Positions 46,601 to 55,665 of a stretch of DNA of 64,000 nucleotides are shown one piece after another. The translations under genes were made by a program, and so were the position numbers. Source of the stretch: Bradyrhizobium lablabi (GTDB lineage Bacteria; Pseudomonadota; Alphaproteobacteria; Rhizobiales; Xanthobacteraceae); NCBI RefSeq assembly GCF_900141755.1, contig NZ_LT670844.1, positions 3,968,001 through 4,032,000 on the forward strand, written 5' to 3'. The notes under the pieces were generated by a model. The model did not search any database. It was given only the letters and a program-made list of their open reading frames with translations, and was not told where the DNA came from. Each line of letters starts with the position of its first letter. The stretch's first letter is position 1.

Positions 46601-47775
46601 GCCAGCCTCGCAGCGGTTTTGCCGGTTGGTGAAAATTCTTCAGCCTCAAGCTCGGATCGAACGGCTTCGGTGTCAGCGCCGAGCGCAGGCGTCTTCAGCC
46701 CTTCGCCGATGCTGGCGCCGTTCCATTCGATTGGAAGCGCAGGCACACGGAACGGCGCGCCATCGACGTTGAAGTTGTTGACGAGGCCGCCTTCGCGCAG
46801 CACATGCGGATCGTCAAACAGATCTTCGGGGCGGTTGATCGGCGAGAAGCAGATGTTCAACCGGTCGAGCGTCGCCGAGAGATCGGCCGCGTTCCATTTT
46901 TTTATCACCTCGGCGGCGCGCGGAATGATCCGCCCGCGCGCCAGGATACGATCGGTGGTGGTGCGCAGCGCCTCATCTTCCAAGAATTCCGTCATGCCGA
47001 ATTCGCGGCAAAAACTTTGCCAGTGGCCTTCGGTGACGACGCCGATGAAAATGCGCTCGCCGCCTTTGGTCTCGAAGATGTCGTAGATCGGCCAGGCGTG
47101 CTCGCGCTCGGGCATCGAGCGCGGCTTGTTGCCGGTCATCTCGTATTCGACCATGTGCTGCGCCACCAGAAACAGGCAGTTCTCGAACAGGCCGATGCGG
47201 ATGTCGGCTCCCTCAGCGCCTCCGCGCCTCTGATAGAGCGCGGCGAGGATCGCGATCACCCCGAACATGCCGCCCATGATGTCGTTGGCTGATGACCCGA
47301 CCCGCTGCGGTTTCGCGACCGTCCCGGTCATCGCGGCGAGCCCCGACATCATCTGCACGACCTCGTCGAGCGCCGGGCGATGCTCGTAGGGGCCGGACAG
47401 AAAGCCTTTGTGGCCGGCGACGATCAGATGCGGATGCCTGCGGCGCAACTCTTCAGGGCCGAGCCCCTGCTTTTCCAGCTGGCCGTCGCGGAAATTTTCC
47501 AGGAACACGTCGGCACTGGCCAATAGCCGATCCATTGTCTGGCGATCCTCGGGCTTTGCAAGATCGAGCACGACACTGCGCTTGCCGCGATTGAATAAGG
47601 GGAAGAACGAGGTGCCCATACCGCCGAGGCTGCGGGTCTTGTCGCCGGCCGGCGGCTCGACCTTGATGACCTCGGCGCCGAGCTGGGCCAGGATCATGCC
47701 GCAGGTCGGCCCCATCACCATGTGGGTCATCTCGACGACCCGTACGCCCTCTAGCGGCAGGCCCTGCGTGCTCAT
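46597..47775 (-). CDS. CaiB/BaiF family III CoA transferase
   Basis: 392 residues from ATG 47775, with GGGAGA upstream. N-terminal signature GVRVVEMTHMVMGPTCGMIL and AEVIKVEPPAGDKTRSLGGM. In the central segment, NDIMGGMFGVIAILAAL, the Asp is the predicted catalytic residue. Translationally coupled to the HMG-CoA-lyase-like gene, and divergent from an MFS carrier: a plausible import-activate-cleave unit for a branched dicarboxylate such as hydroxymethylglutarate or citramalate (inference). Confidence 0.92.
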   Translation of the reverse strand: MSTQGLPLEGVRVVEMTHMVMGPTCGMILAQLGAEVIKVEPPAGDKTRSLGGMGTSFFPLFNRGKRSVVLDLAKPEDRQTMDRLLASADVFLENFRDGQLEKQGLGPEELRRRHPHLIVAGHKGFLSGPYEHRPALDEVVQMMSGLAAMTGTVAKPQRVGSSANDIMGGMFGVIAILAALYQRRGGAEGADIRIGLFENCLFLVAQHMVEYEMTGNKPRSMPEREHAWPIYDIFETKGGERIFIGVVTEGHWQSFCREFGMTEFLEDEALRTTTDRILARGRIIPRAAEVIKKWNAADLSATLDRLNICFSPINRPEDLFDDPHVLREGGLVNNFNVDGAPFRVPALPIEWNGASIGEGLKTPALGADTEAVRSELEAEEFSPTGKTAARLA

Positions 47776-47931
47776 TGGCGTCTCCCGGGGGTTCCGCAAA
47801 ACTTCGGTTAAGGCAAATTAGGCTTCCGAGCGCTATCTGCTAAATATACACATAGCAAGCGACGACCAAAAGCGCGCGAGGCAACGCTGCAATGCGTCCC
47901 GCGCAAAAGAACGAAACAGAGGGAGGAATTC

Positions 47932-49338
47932 ATGACCGCCATCGGCATCGAGGCTGGAATTGATCTTGCAGCCGGCGGCGGGGCAGACGAGATATCGCGG
48001 CGGCTCGAAAGCCTGCCCGCGTCCTCCTATGTGTGGCGGCTGGTGATCCTGTTGTCGCTTGGCGGCTGTTTTGAAATCTACGACCTGTTTTTCACTGGAT
48101 ATATCGCGCCGGGCCTCACCCGTAGCGGGCTATTGACCACCACGACGCAGGCGTTTTTCGGCTTTTCCGGCATCGGCGCCTTCGTCGCCGCAACCTTTGC
48201 CGGATTGTTTGTCGGTACGTTCTTCCTGGGCTTTCTCGCCGACCGGTTCGGGCGTCGGGCGATTTTTACCTATGCGCTGCTGGGCTATTCCGCGGCGTCG
48301 GTCGTGATGGCGTGTCAAACCACTTCCGGCGGCCTGTTGCTGTGGCGCTTCATCGCCGGGATCGGTATCGGCATCGAGATCATCACCATCGACGCCTATA
48401 TCACCGAGCTCGTGCCGAGCTGGATGCGCGGCCGCGCCTTTGCGGTCAATCAATCCATGATGTTCATCTCGGTCCCCATCGTCGCGTTTCTCGCCTGGTG
48501 GCTGGTGCCGCTGTCGCCCTACGGCGTCGATGGTTGGCGCTGGGTGGTGTTGATCGGCGCCGCCGCCAGCATGGTGATCTGGGTATTGCGGCTGCTGGTG
48601 CCGGAAAGCCCGCTTTGGCTGGCACGCCAAGGCCGAATGGAAGAGGCGGTCAAAATCCTGCGGACATTGGAGGCCTCGGCCGGCGCCGCCGCGCGCCCGG
48701 AGCGGACGCCGGATGCCTCGCCGGCGCGCACTGTGGCAAAGGCGACTTTTGCCGATCTGTTCAGGCCGCCTTACCTCTCGCTGGTCGTGCTGTTCATGGT
48801 GTTCAATTTCTGCCAGGCCTTTGGCTTCTACGGTTTTGCCAATTGGGTGCCGACCTTGTTGGTCGAAAAGGGCATTACCATTACAAGAAGCCTGCAATAT
48901 TCCTTCATCATCGCGTTCGCCTATCCGATCGCCCCGCTGCTCGCCGCGAGCTTTGCCGACCTTTTCGAACGAAAATGGATCATCTGCGGCGCCTGCGTGG
49001 CGATCATCGCGTTCGGGATGGCGTTTTCGCAGTTCGCAGCACCTGCGCTTTTGATCCTGAGCGGCGTGCTGCTGACGGCGGCGAACATGACCATGTCCTA
49101 CGCCTATCACGCTTATCAGACCGAAGTGTTTCCGACCTCAATCCGGGCGCGGGCGTCGGGGCTGGTCTATTCGATGAGCCGGATCAGCGCGATGTTTTCC
49201 GGCTTCATCGTCGCCTACATGCTGCGGGTCGGCGGCGTCAACGGCGTGTTCGGCCTGATCATTTCAGCTATGATCCTCGTGATTATCACGATCGCGACCT
49301 TCGGTCCGAACGTCCGCGGCAAACCGCTTGATACCTGA
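47932..49338 (+). CDS. MFS transporter, sugar/aromatic-acid:H+ symporter type
   Basis: 468 residues, 12 predicted helices. The MFS signature between helices 2 and 3 is FFLGFLADRFGRRAIFTYAL, with FGFYGFANWVPTLLVEKGIT in the second half. GGCFEIYDLFFTGYIAPGLT in helix 1 resembles the metabolite:H+ symporter (MHS/AAHS) groups. Start ATG 47932 follows GGGAGGAA. Divergent from the CoA transferase/lyase pair, likely importing their substrate (inference). Confidence 0.9.
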   Translation: MTAIGIEAGIDLAAGGGADEISRRLESLPASSYVWRLVILLSLGGCFEIYDLFFTGYIAPGLTRSGLLTTTTQAFFGFSGIGAFVAATFAGLFVGTFFLGFLADRFGRRAIFTYALLGYSAASVVMACQTTSGGLLLWRFIAGIGIGIEIITIDAYITELVPSWMRGRAFAVNQSMMFISVPIVAFLAWWLVPLSPYGVDGWRWVVLIGAAASMVIWVLRLLVPESPLWLARQGRMEEAVKILRTLEASAGAAARPERTPDASPARTVAKATFADLFRPPYLSLVVLFMVFNFCQAFGFYGFANWVPTLLVEKGITITRSLQYSFIIAFAYPIAPLLAASFADLFERKWIICGACVAIIAFGMAFSQFAAPALLILSGVLLTAANMTMSYAYHAYQTEVFPTSIRARASGLVYSMSRISAMFSGFIVAYMLRVGGVNGVFGLIISAMILVIITIATFGPNVRGKPLDT

Positions 49339-49444
49339 CGGAATCCTTTGTGAGCTCTCGCGGGCTGTTGCCGAACCCCACGAGCATGTCGCCCTCTCGC
49401 GAGGGTTGCCGAACTACGAGAGCTTTATGCCTCCGTTGTCCAAT

Positions 49445-49843
49445 TCATAGAATCGTATCGCGATCAAACAACTGTTTTGTGCTCGAACCGTCGCCGTGGT
49501 TTTCAATAATGCGAAGTTGCTTCCCGGCGCCGACAACCTCGAAGAAGACTTCGTCGTCTTTCGGATCGTCGCGCCATCGTCCAGGCTCGGAAGCCCAAAC
49601 GACGCGATTGCCTTCGATCCGACATCGATAGGTCCAAACGAAATTGTCCATTGGCCGGACGTAAGTCAGGAACAGGACGTCGCCGACGGTTCGAGTTACC
49701 TGCATCATCTTCGGATCCCGACCCATAATTGATGCAATCGCCGTTCGGCAAATCGCCTCGACCTCGAAGGCTGGCGCAGCTGATGCCAGTGACATGCTCG
49801 CGAACAACATCGTGAATGCAATTAGCCGAAAAACGAAATGCAT
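49445..49843 (-). CDS. Secreted hypothetical protein
   Basis: 132 residues. MHFVFRLIAFTMLFASMSLA followed by SAA is a signal peptide. The mature part of about 110 residues has the pattern EAICRTAIASIMGRDPKMMQ, FLTYVRPMDNFVWTYRCRIE and VVWASEPGRWRDDPKDDEVF, with two Cys that could pair. No family recognised. A longer in-frame start (49879) exists but would place the signal peptide internally, so the later ATG is used. Confidence 0.75.
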   Translation of the reverse strand: MHFVFRLIAFTMLFASMSLASAAPAFEVEAICRTAIASIMGRDPKMMQVTRTVGDVLFLTYVRPMDNFVWTYRCRIEGNRVVWASEPGRWRDDPKDDEVFFEVVGAGKQLRIIENHGDGSSTKQLFDRDTIL

Positions 49844-49970
49844 AGGCGAATCTCTGCTTTCTCCCGATCGTGTCTTCACATTCGGGCCGCGCTCAACAAG
49901 TCGTATGGCTGCCGTTCAGTGCCGCGTGCAATTAATCGAACATATCGCAGGGCGTTGCGGTGAACCTCAG

Positions 49971-50519
49971 TTAAGGCTGTCGGTTTGGGGCGAGCACGAG
50001 AGTGACGTCGCACACGCCGCGATCCTCGACGTCAGTCTTGACCTCAAATCCCAACTCCCGGCACATTTTCAGCATGACGGCATTTTCCTGGAGAATCTCG
50101 CCGTAGATGCGGCTCAGGCCCTCCGATTTTGCGTACTCGATGATCAGTTGCATCAGGGCCCAGCCCAAGCCCCTGCCCTTCAGATCCGATCTCAGCAGGA
50201 TCGCATACTCGCCGGTCTCGTGGATCGAGTCGGAGTAGAGCCAGACGACGCCGAGCATCTCGCTGCTGGCTTCATCGATGGCGACAAAGGCCATCGCGCG
50301 CCCATAATCGAGCTGCGTCAGTTTGGCGATGAATTGAGGCGAGAATTCCCGGATGGAATCGAAGAAGCGAAGCCGCAAATCTTCCTTGCTCACGTGTACG
50401 AGAAGGTCGCGAATTAGGAGCTCGTCATCGGGTCTAATCGGCCGGACAAATATCCGCCAGCCATCCCCGAGAACGAGATGCCGTTGCCATTGCGGATTGT
50501 CCAATCGAAACGCTGACAT
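49971..50519 (-). CDS. GNAT-family N-acetyltransferase (Pat-like domain)
   Basis: 182 residues. The acetyl-CoA loop is YAILLRSDLKGRGLGWALMQ (R/Q-x-x-G-x-G/A), preceded by FIRPIRPDDELLIRDL-like sequence (RIFVRPIRPDDELLIRDLL) and SKEDLRLRFFDSIREFSPQF. This arrangement is close to the GNAT domain of protein acetyltransferases of the Pat/AcuA type, here free-standing without an acyl-CoA-synthetase-like partner domain. Substrate unknown. Confidence 0.85.
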   Translation of the reverse strand: MSAFRLDNPQWQRHLVLGDGWRIFVRPIRPDDELLIRDLLVHVSKEDLRLRFFDSIREFSPQFIAKLTQLDYGRAMAFVAIDEASSEMLGVVWLYSDSIHETGEYAILLRSDLKGRGLGWALMQLIIEYAKSEGLSRIYGEILQENAVMLKMCRELGFEVKTDVEDRGVCDVTLVLAPNRQP

Positions 50520-50662
50520 CAGGACACCAAAGGCTATTTGTACCGCCGCATCCGGTCTGCCGCCATAGGATACTTCTTTGCATGAGCGACGGAGATGCGC
50601 GTCGCTTGGATGGTCGACGGTTTCGACGGCAAGGTTTGGACGGAGATATCCGCTTCGCCGCG

Positions 50663-51118
50663 TCAGAACGGCAGCGCGACGTCGTACTTGATCTCTTTCA
50701 GGATGACATTGGTCCGCACGTGGCGGATGCCGGGGATCTTGAACATGAAGTCGTCAAGGAACCGGTTGTAGGCGGCCATGTCGCTGACGACGACCCGGAG
50801 GTGGAAGTCAGCATCGCCCGTGGTGGCAAAGCATTCGAGAACTTCCGGGCGTTTTCGAACACGCATGATGAATTGCGAGACGAATTTCTCGTCATGGCGA
50901 TCGAGCGAGACATGCAGGATGGCCGACATCGAAAACCCGGCCTTCTCGCGGTCGACCAGCGCCGTGTAACGCGCGATCACTCCCTCGGCTTCCAGCGCCG
51001 CGACCCGGCGCCAGCAGGCGGAGGAGGACATGTTGAGGCTATCGGCCAGTTGCTGGTTGCTCTGACGGCTGTCCCTCTGCAGATGCAGCAACAGCCGGCC
51101 ATCAAGCGGGTCGATCAT
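50663..51118 (-). CDS. Lrp/AsnC-family transcriptional regulator
   Basis: 151 residues. HTH: LDGRLLLHLQRDSRQSNQQL and NMSSSACWRRVAALEAEGVI; RAM effector domain: AILHVSLDRHDEKFVSQFIM, VLECFATTGDADFHLRVVVS and IPGIRHVRTNVILKEIKYD. Likely senses an amino acid. Divergent from the indolepyruvate oxidoreductase gene 150 bp away, so it probably controls it. Confidence 0.93.
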   Translation of the reverse strand: MIDPLDGRLLLHLQRDSRQSNQQLADSLNMSSSACWRRVAALEAEGVIARYTALVDREKAGFSMSAILHVSLDRHDEKFVSQFIMRVRKRPEVLECFATTGDADFHLRVVVSDMAAYNRFLDDFMFKIPGIRHVRTNVILKEIKYDVALPF

Positions 51119-51271
51119 TTTGTCGGTTTCCTGCTCTGAATGATTTGTTCAGATTACCGGCATAATTCGGATAATCCTACCTAAAAGTCGCCAGCGGACG
51201 GGAAAATGGGAATATTCTACCGGCCGATCTGACAGATACTCGCGTGGGCATCCCCACTGGGAGGATGGACA

Positions 51272-54200
51272 ATGTCAGAATCAAGCGAGAAGCTGCAAAC
51301 ACGCCTCGACGATTATTCGCTCGATGACCGCTACACGCGACAGGCCGGAAGGGTGTTCCTCACCGGCACCCAGGCGCTGGTGCGCATCCTGCTCAATCAG
51401 CGCGACCGCGATATCGCCGATGGAATTAACAGCGCCGGCTTTGTCTCGGGCTATCGCGGTTCGCCGCTCGGTGGCGTCGATCTCGAACTTTGGCGCGCGC
51501 AAGAATTCCTGAAACAGCGGCGGATCGAATTTCTGCCCGCGGTCAACGAGGACCTCGCGGCGACCGCGGTGCTCGGCTCGCAGCAGGTCGAGAGCCACCC
51601 AAAGCGCGAGGTCGATGGCGTATTCGGCCTCTGGTACGGCAAGGGCCCCGGTGTCGATCGATCCGGCGATGCGCTGAAGCACGGCAATGCCTATGGCTCC
51701 TCGCCGCATGGCGGCGTGCTGGTCGTCGCCGGCGACGATCATGGCTGTGTTTCCTCCTCGATGCCGCACCAGTCGGATGTCGCCTTCATGGCGTGGTTCA
51801 TGCCGACGCTCAATCCGGCGAGCGTCGCCGAATATCTTGCGTTCGGCGAATACGGCTACGCACTCAGCCGCTTCTCCGGAATGTGGGTAGGTTTCAAGGC
51901 GATTTCGGAAACCGTGGAATCCTGCGCGTCGGTCGACGTTCCCAACCGGCGGGTTTTTATCCGGCCCGATTACGCAATGCCGCCGGGCGGGCTGCACTAC
52001 CGCTGGCCCGATCTTCCCGGGCCTCAGATCGAGCACCGCCTCGAATTCAAGAAGAATGCGGTGCTCGCTTTCGCCGCGGCGAACCCGATCGACCGCAGGA
52101 TCTACGACATTGCGGATGCGACCTACGGGATCGTCACCACCGGCAAGGGCCATCTCGATTTGATGGAGGCCTTGCAGTTGCTTGGCTTTGATGAGACGGA
52201 ATGCCGGCGGCTCGGCGTCGACATCTACAAGGTCGGCATGGTGTGGCCGCTGGCGCACCACGACGCGCTGGAATTCGTGCGCGAAAAACGCGAGATCCTG
52301 GTGATCGAGGAGAAGCGCGGCATCATCGAAAGCCAGTTCAAGGAGTATTTTTATGATTATCCCGGCCACAAGCCGGAGCGGATGGTCGGCAAGTACGACG
52401 AGAACAACACGCCGCTCGTGCCCTGGGTCGGCGAATTGTCGCCCCGCCTGCTGGCGCCGATCGTGGCGCGGCGACTGGATGCGATCTTTCCGGGCCTGAA
52501 CCTTCAGGCGAGGGCGGAAAAGCTTACCGCAAAAAGCACCGCGATCCCCGAGATCTCCGGCGCGACCCGCACGCCCTATTTCTGCTCGGGCTGTCCGCAC
52601 AATACGTCGACAAAAGTCCCGGAAGGTTCGCACGCGCTGGCCGGCATTGGCTGCCATTTCATGGCGAGCTGGATGGATCGCGAGACCACCTCACTGATTC
52701 AGATGGGCGGCGAAGGCGTCAACTGGGCAGCCTCCTCGCTGTTCACCGGCCGCCGTCACGTTTTCCAGAATCTCGGAGAAGGCACTTACTATCACTCTGG
52801 ATCGATGGCGATCCGCCAGGCGGTCGCGGCCAAAACCAACATCACCTACAAAATCCTGTTCAACGACGCGGTTGCGATGACCGGCGGCCAGCCGGTCGAT
52901 GGGCCCATCACCGTTCATGGCATCGCGCACGAAGTCCGCGCCAACGGCGTCGCGCGCATCGCGTTTATTTCCGACGAGCCCGAGAAATTCAACCGGCGCG
53001 ATTTCCCTGACGGCGTCACATTCCATCCGCGTGAAAACCTCGACGCGGTTCAACGCGAGCTGCGCGAGATCCCCGGCGTCACTGTGCTGATTTATGAGCA
53101 GGAATGCGCCACCGAAAAGCGCCGCCGGCGGAAACGCGGCCAGCTCGCCGATCCGCCAAAATTTGCCTACATCAACGATCTCGTGTGCGAGGGATGCGGC
53201 GACTGTTCGGTCGAATCCAATTGCCTGAGCGTCGAGCCGAAGGAAACGCCGTTCGGCCGCAAGCGCCAGATCAACCTGTCGTCCTGTAACAAGGATTTTT
53301 CCTGCCTGAACGGCTTTTGCCCGAGTTTTGTCACGGTCGAAGGCGCGACGCGACGCAAGCGGCGGGGTGCGGACATTGACGTGCTGGCCCGCGCTGACTC
53401 GCTTGCCGAACCCAATCGCGTCGAGATGACAAAGCCCTTCAACCTGCTTGTCACCGGCGTCGGCGGCACCGGGGTCATCACCGTCGGCGCACTGGTGACG
53501 ATGGCGGCGCATCTCGAGGGCAAAGGCGCATCCGTGCTCGATTTCACCGGCTTCGCGCAAAAATTCGGCCCGGTCATGAGTTTTATCCGGTTATCGGCTG
53601 ACCCCTGCGACATCCATCAGGTTCGCATCGATCAGGGCTCGGCCGACGCATTGATCGGCTGCGACATTGTCGTCAGCTCATCCTCCAAGGCGACCGCGAC
53701 TTATCGCACCGGGATGCGCGCGGTGATCAATACCGCGGAGATGCCGACCGGCGACATCGTACGCAACCGGGACGCAAGTCTTGAGGGGGCGAAGAGGTTG
53801 CAGAGCATCGCACGCATCATTGGCCCCGAAAATATCCGGAGTTTTGACGCCAACCGGATTTCCGATGCACTGTTTGGCGATACCGTGTTTGCCAACGTGA
53901 TCATGCTTGGCGCTTCCTGGCAGCAAGGCCTGGTTCCGGTTTCAGCCGAGGCGTTGATGCGGGCGATCGAGCTGAACGGCGTCGCCATCGAACAGAACAA
54001 GCGGGCGTTTGCGTGTGGGCGACTTCTTGTCGCGGACAATGATTTTGCCGCGTCGCTATTGGGCCAAACGCAAACCGAGGAAACCCTGGATCAGATCATT
54101 GCGCGCCGCGTCGATTTCCTCACCTCCTATCAGGACAGCCGATACGCCGAGCGCTATCGCCAATTCGTGAATGGCGTTCGCGCTGCTGAACGCGACCGAA

Positions 54201-54715
54201 CGCCCGGCTCCGAATTGCTCACCATCGCCGCCGCGCGCGCGCTGTTCAAACTCATGGCCTACAAAGACGAGTACGAGGTGGCGCGCCTGCACACCCAAAC
54301 CGGATTTCAGGAAAAATTGCGGCGGGAGTTCGAAGGCGATTTCAAGATAAAATATCATCTCGCGCCGCCAATGCTGGGGGGGCCCAAGGATGCGCGGGGA
54401 CGGCCGCGCAAGCGGCAGTTCGGACCATGGATCGAACCCGCGTTTCGACTGCTCGCGCGCCTCAGGATTTTGCGCGGAACGCCGCTGGATATCTTCGGCT
54501 ACGCGCGCGAGCGGCGGATGGAACGAAAGTTGATCGCCTGGTATGAATCCCTCTTGACTGAGCTACTTCCTCTTCTACATGCGGGGACTGTCGCGCCACT
54601 GGCGGAGATCGCGGCCTTGCCGATGGAGATACGGGGATACGGCCCGGTCAAGGAAGCGGCGGTTGAAAACGTGACGGCGAAAGTCTTAAGTCTTCGGGCG
54701 GCCTTGCAACCATGA
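51272..54715 (+). CDS. Fused indolepyruvate ferredoxin oxidoreductase
   Basis: 1147 residues combining the alpha and beta/gamma parts of IorAB in one chain. Order: N-terminal PFOR-like domain (GFVSGYRGSPLGGVDLELWR), TPP-binding part (ATRTPYFCSGCPHNTSTKVP, IQMGGEGVNWAASSLF), an iron-sulfur segment (VCEGCGDCSVESNCLSV, NKDFSCLNGFCPSFV), then the gamma/catalytic domain (FNLLVTGVGGTGVITVGALV). Oxidatively decarboxylates indolepyruvate and related aryl pyruvates from aromatic amino acids to aryl-acyl-CoA. Fused forms are common in aerobic alpha- and betaproteobacteria. ATG 51272 follows GGGAGGAT. Confidence 0.94.
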   Translation: MSESSEKLQTRLDDYSLDDRYTRQAGRVFLTGTQALVRILLNQRDRDIADGINSAGFVSGYRGSPLGGVDLELWRAQEFLKQRRIEFLPAVNEDLAATAVLGSQQVESHPKREVDGVFGLWYGKGPGVDRSGDALKHGNAYGSSPHGGVLVVAGDDHGCVSSSMPHQSDVAFMAWFMPTLNPASVAEYLAFGEYGYALSRFSGMWVGFKAISETVESCASVDVPNRRVFIRPDYAMPPGGLHYRWPDLPGPQIEHRLEFKKNAVLAFAAANPIDRRIYDIADATYGIVTTGKGHLDLMEALQLLGFDETECRRLGVDIYKVGMVWPLAHHDALEFVREKREILVIEEKRGIIESQFKEYFYDYPGHKPERMVGKYDENNTPLVPWVGELSPRLLAPIVARRLDAIFPGLNLQARAEKLTAKSTAIPEISGATRTPYFCSGCPHNTSTKVPEGSHALAGIGCHFMASWMDRETTSLIQMGGEGVNWAASSLFTGRRHVFQNLGEGTYYHSGSMAIRQAVAAKTNITYKILFNDAVAMTGGQPVDGPITVHGIAHEVRANGVARIAFISDEPEKFNRRDFPDGVTFHPRENLDAVQRELREIPGVTVLIYEQECATEKRRRRKRGQLADPPKFAYINDLVCEGCGDCSVESNCLSVEPKETPFGRKRQINLSSCNKDFSCLNGFCPSFVTVEGATRRKRRGADIDVLARADSLAEPNRVEMTKPFNLLVTGVGGTGVITVGALVTMAAHLEGKGASVLDFTGFAQKFGPVMSFIRLSADPCDIHQVRIDQGSADALIGCDIVVSSSSKATATYRTGMRAVINTAEMPTGDIVRNRDASLEGAKRLQSIARIIGPENIRSFDANRISDALFGDTVFANVIMLGASWQQGLVPVSAEALMRAIELNGVAIEQNKRAFACGRLLVADNDFAASLLGQTQTEETLDQIIARRVDFLTSYQDSRYAERYRQFVNGVRAAERDRTPGSELLTIAAARALFKLMAYKDEYEVARLHTQTGFQEKLRREFEGDFKIKYHLAPPMLGGPKDARGRPRKRQFGPWIEPAFRLLARLRILRGTPLDIFGYARERRMERKLIAWYESLLTELLPLLHAGTVAPLAEIAALPMEIRGYGPVKEAAVENVTAKVLSLRAALQP

Positions 54716-54772
54716 TCCACGTCCACGACATGTCCGGACAAATGCCCCGCCGCTCGTAAGGATAAGACCGTT

Positions 54773-55525
54773 ATGATAGATGCCGCCGTCAAGGCGCTTT
54801 CGCAGATATTGTCGCCGCCGATGCGCTCGATCCTGTGGCGTTCGATCGGGCTCGCGCTGGTGCTGATCACGGTGCTGGCGATCGGCCTGCAGCGGCTGTT
54901 GAGCTGGTTTGCCACTTCAGGCCAGGGCTGGGCCGAGACACTGCTTGGCCCGGGCTTTCAGACGCCGCTCAATGTACTTGCCTGGATCGTCTCGATCGCC
55001 GCCGGTCTCGGCATCGTGTTCGGCGCGGTGTTTCTGATGCCCGCGATCACCTCGCTGGTCGCGAGCGTGTTCGTCGACGAGGTCGCCGACCATGTCGAGC
55101 GCGAATATTATCCGGCCGAACGCCCCGGCGTCGCGCTGCCGCTTGGGCTTGCCGTGACCGAAGGCATCAAGATCGCGCTGTTGACGATACTGGTCTATTT
55201 GATCGCGCTGCCCTTTGTGTTCTTTGCCGGCGCCGGTTTTCTCGCGTTCTTCATCGCGACCGCATGGCTGCAGGGGCGGCAATATTTCGAACTCGCCGCG
55301 ATGCGGTTTCGCCCGCCGGCGGAAGCCAAGGCGATGCGCAAGGAAAACGCCGGCATCATTTTCACTGCAGGACTGATCATCGCAGCCTTCGTGTCAATCC
55401 CGATCGTCAATCTGGCGACGCCGTTGTTCGGCATGGCGTTCATGGTCCACATGCACAAGCGCCTGAGCGGCCCCCGGCCGGAGCTGATCGAGCGGTCGCG
55501 GAAGACCAGCGTGCCGGTGGTGTGA
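54773..55525 (+). CDS. EI24/CysZ-like membrane protein
   Basis: 250 residues with about four to six hydrophobic segments (SIGLALVLITVLAIGLQRLL, LAWIVSIAAGLGIVFGAVFL, IALLTILVYLIALPFVFFAG, GAGFLAFFIATAWLQGRQYF). The AWLQGRQYFELAAMRF and VNLATPLFGMAFMVHMHKR motifs are those of EI24/CysZ sulfate-permease-like proteins. It may mediate sulfate uptake. It is 57 bp after the oxidoreductase on the same strand. Confidence 0.85.
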   Translation: MIDAAVKALSQILSPPMRSILWRSIGLALVLITVLAIGLQRLLSWFATSGQGWAETLLGPGFQTPLNVLAWIVSIAAGLGIVFGAVFLMPAITSLVASVFVDEVADHVEREYYPAERPGVALPLGLAVTEGIKIALLTILVYLIALPFVFFAGAGFLAFFIATAWLQGRQYFELAAMRFRPPAEAKAMRKENAGIIFTAGLIIAAFVSIPIVNLATPLFGMAFMVHMHKRLSGPRPELIERSRKTSVPVV

Positions 55526-55526
55526 T

Positions 55527-55629
55527 TCCTCATGGTGAGGAGCGCGTCTTCGCGCGTCTCGAACCATGAGGCCCCGATGCGGCCATCCTTCGAGACGCCG
55601 CGCAAGCGCGCGGCTCCTCAGGATGAGGG
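55527..55629. repeat. Composite palindromic element, family G (forward orientation)
   Basis: CCTCATGGTGAGGAGCGCG, CTCGAACCATGAGG, then ATCCTTCGAGACGCC and GGCTCCTCAGGATGAGGG: the same unit as 33002-33107 read from the other strand. It starts 2 bp after the EI24 stop and lies between convergent genes. Confidence 0.8.
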
Positions 55630-55665
55630 CGGAGCAAGTCGGTTCGTGCACCGGCTCGCCCGCCT

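Noticed and set aside
51281..52657. 458-codon open frame antisense to the indolepyruvate oxidoreductase
   Set aside because: Mirror frame of strong coding sequence; composition (Arg/His rich) typical of antisense reading in high-GC genomes.
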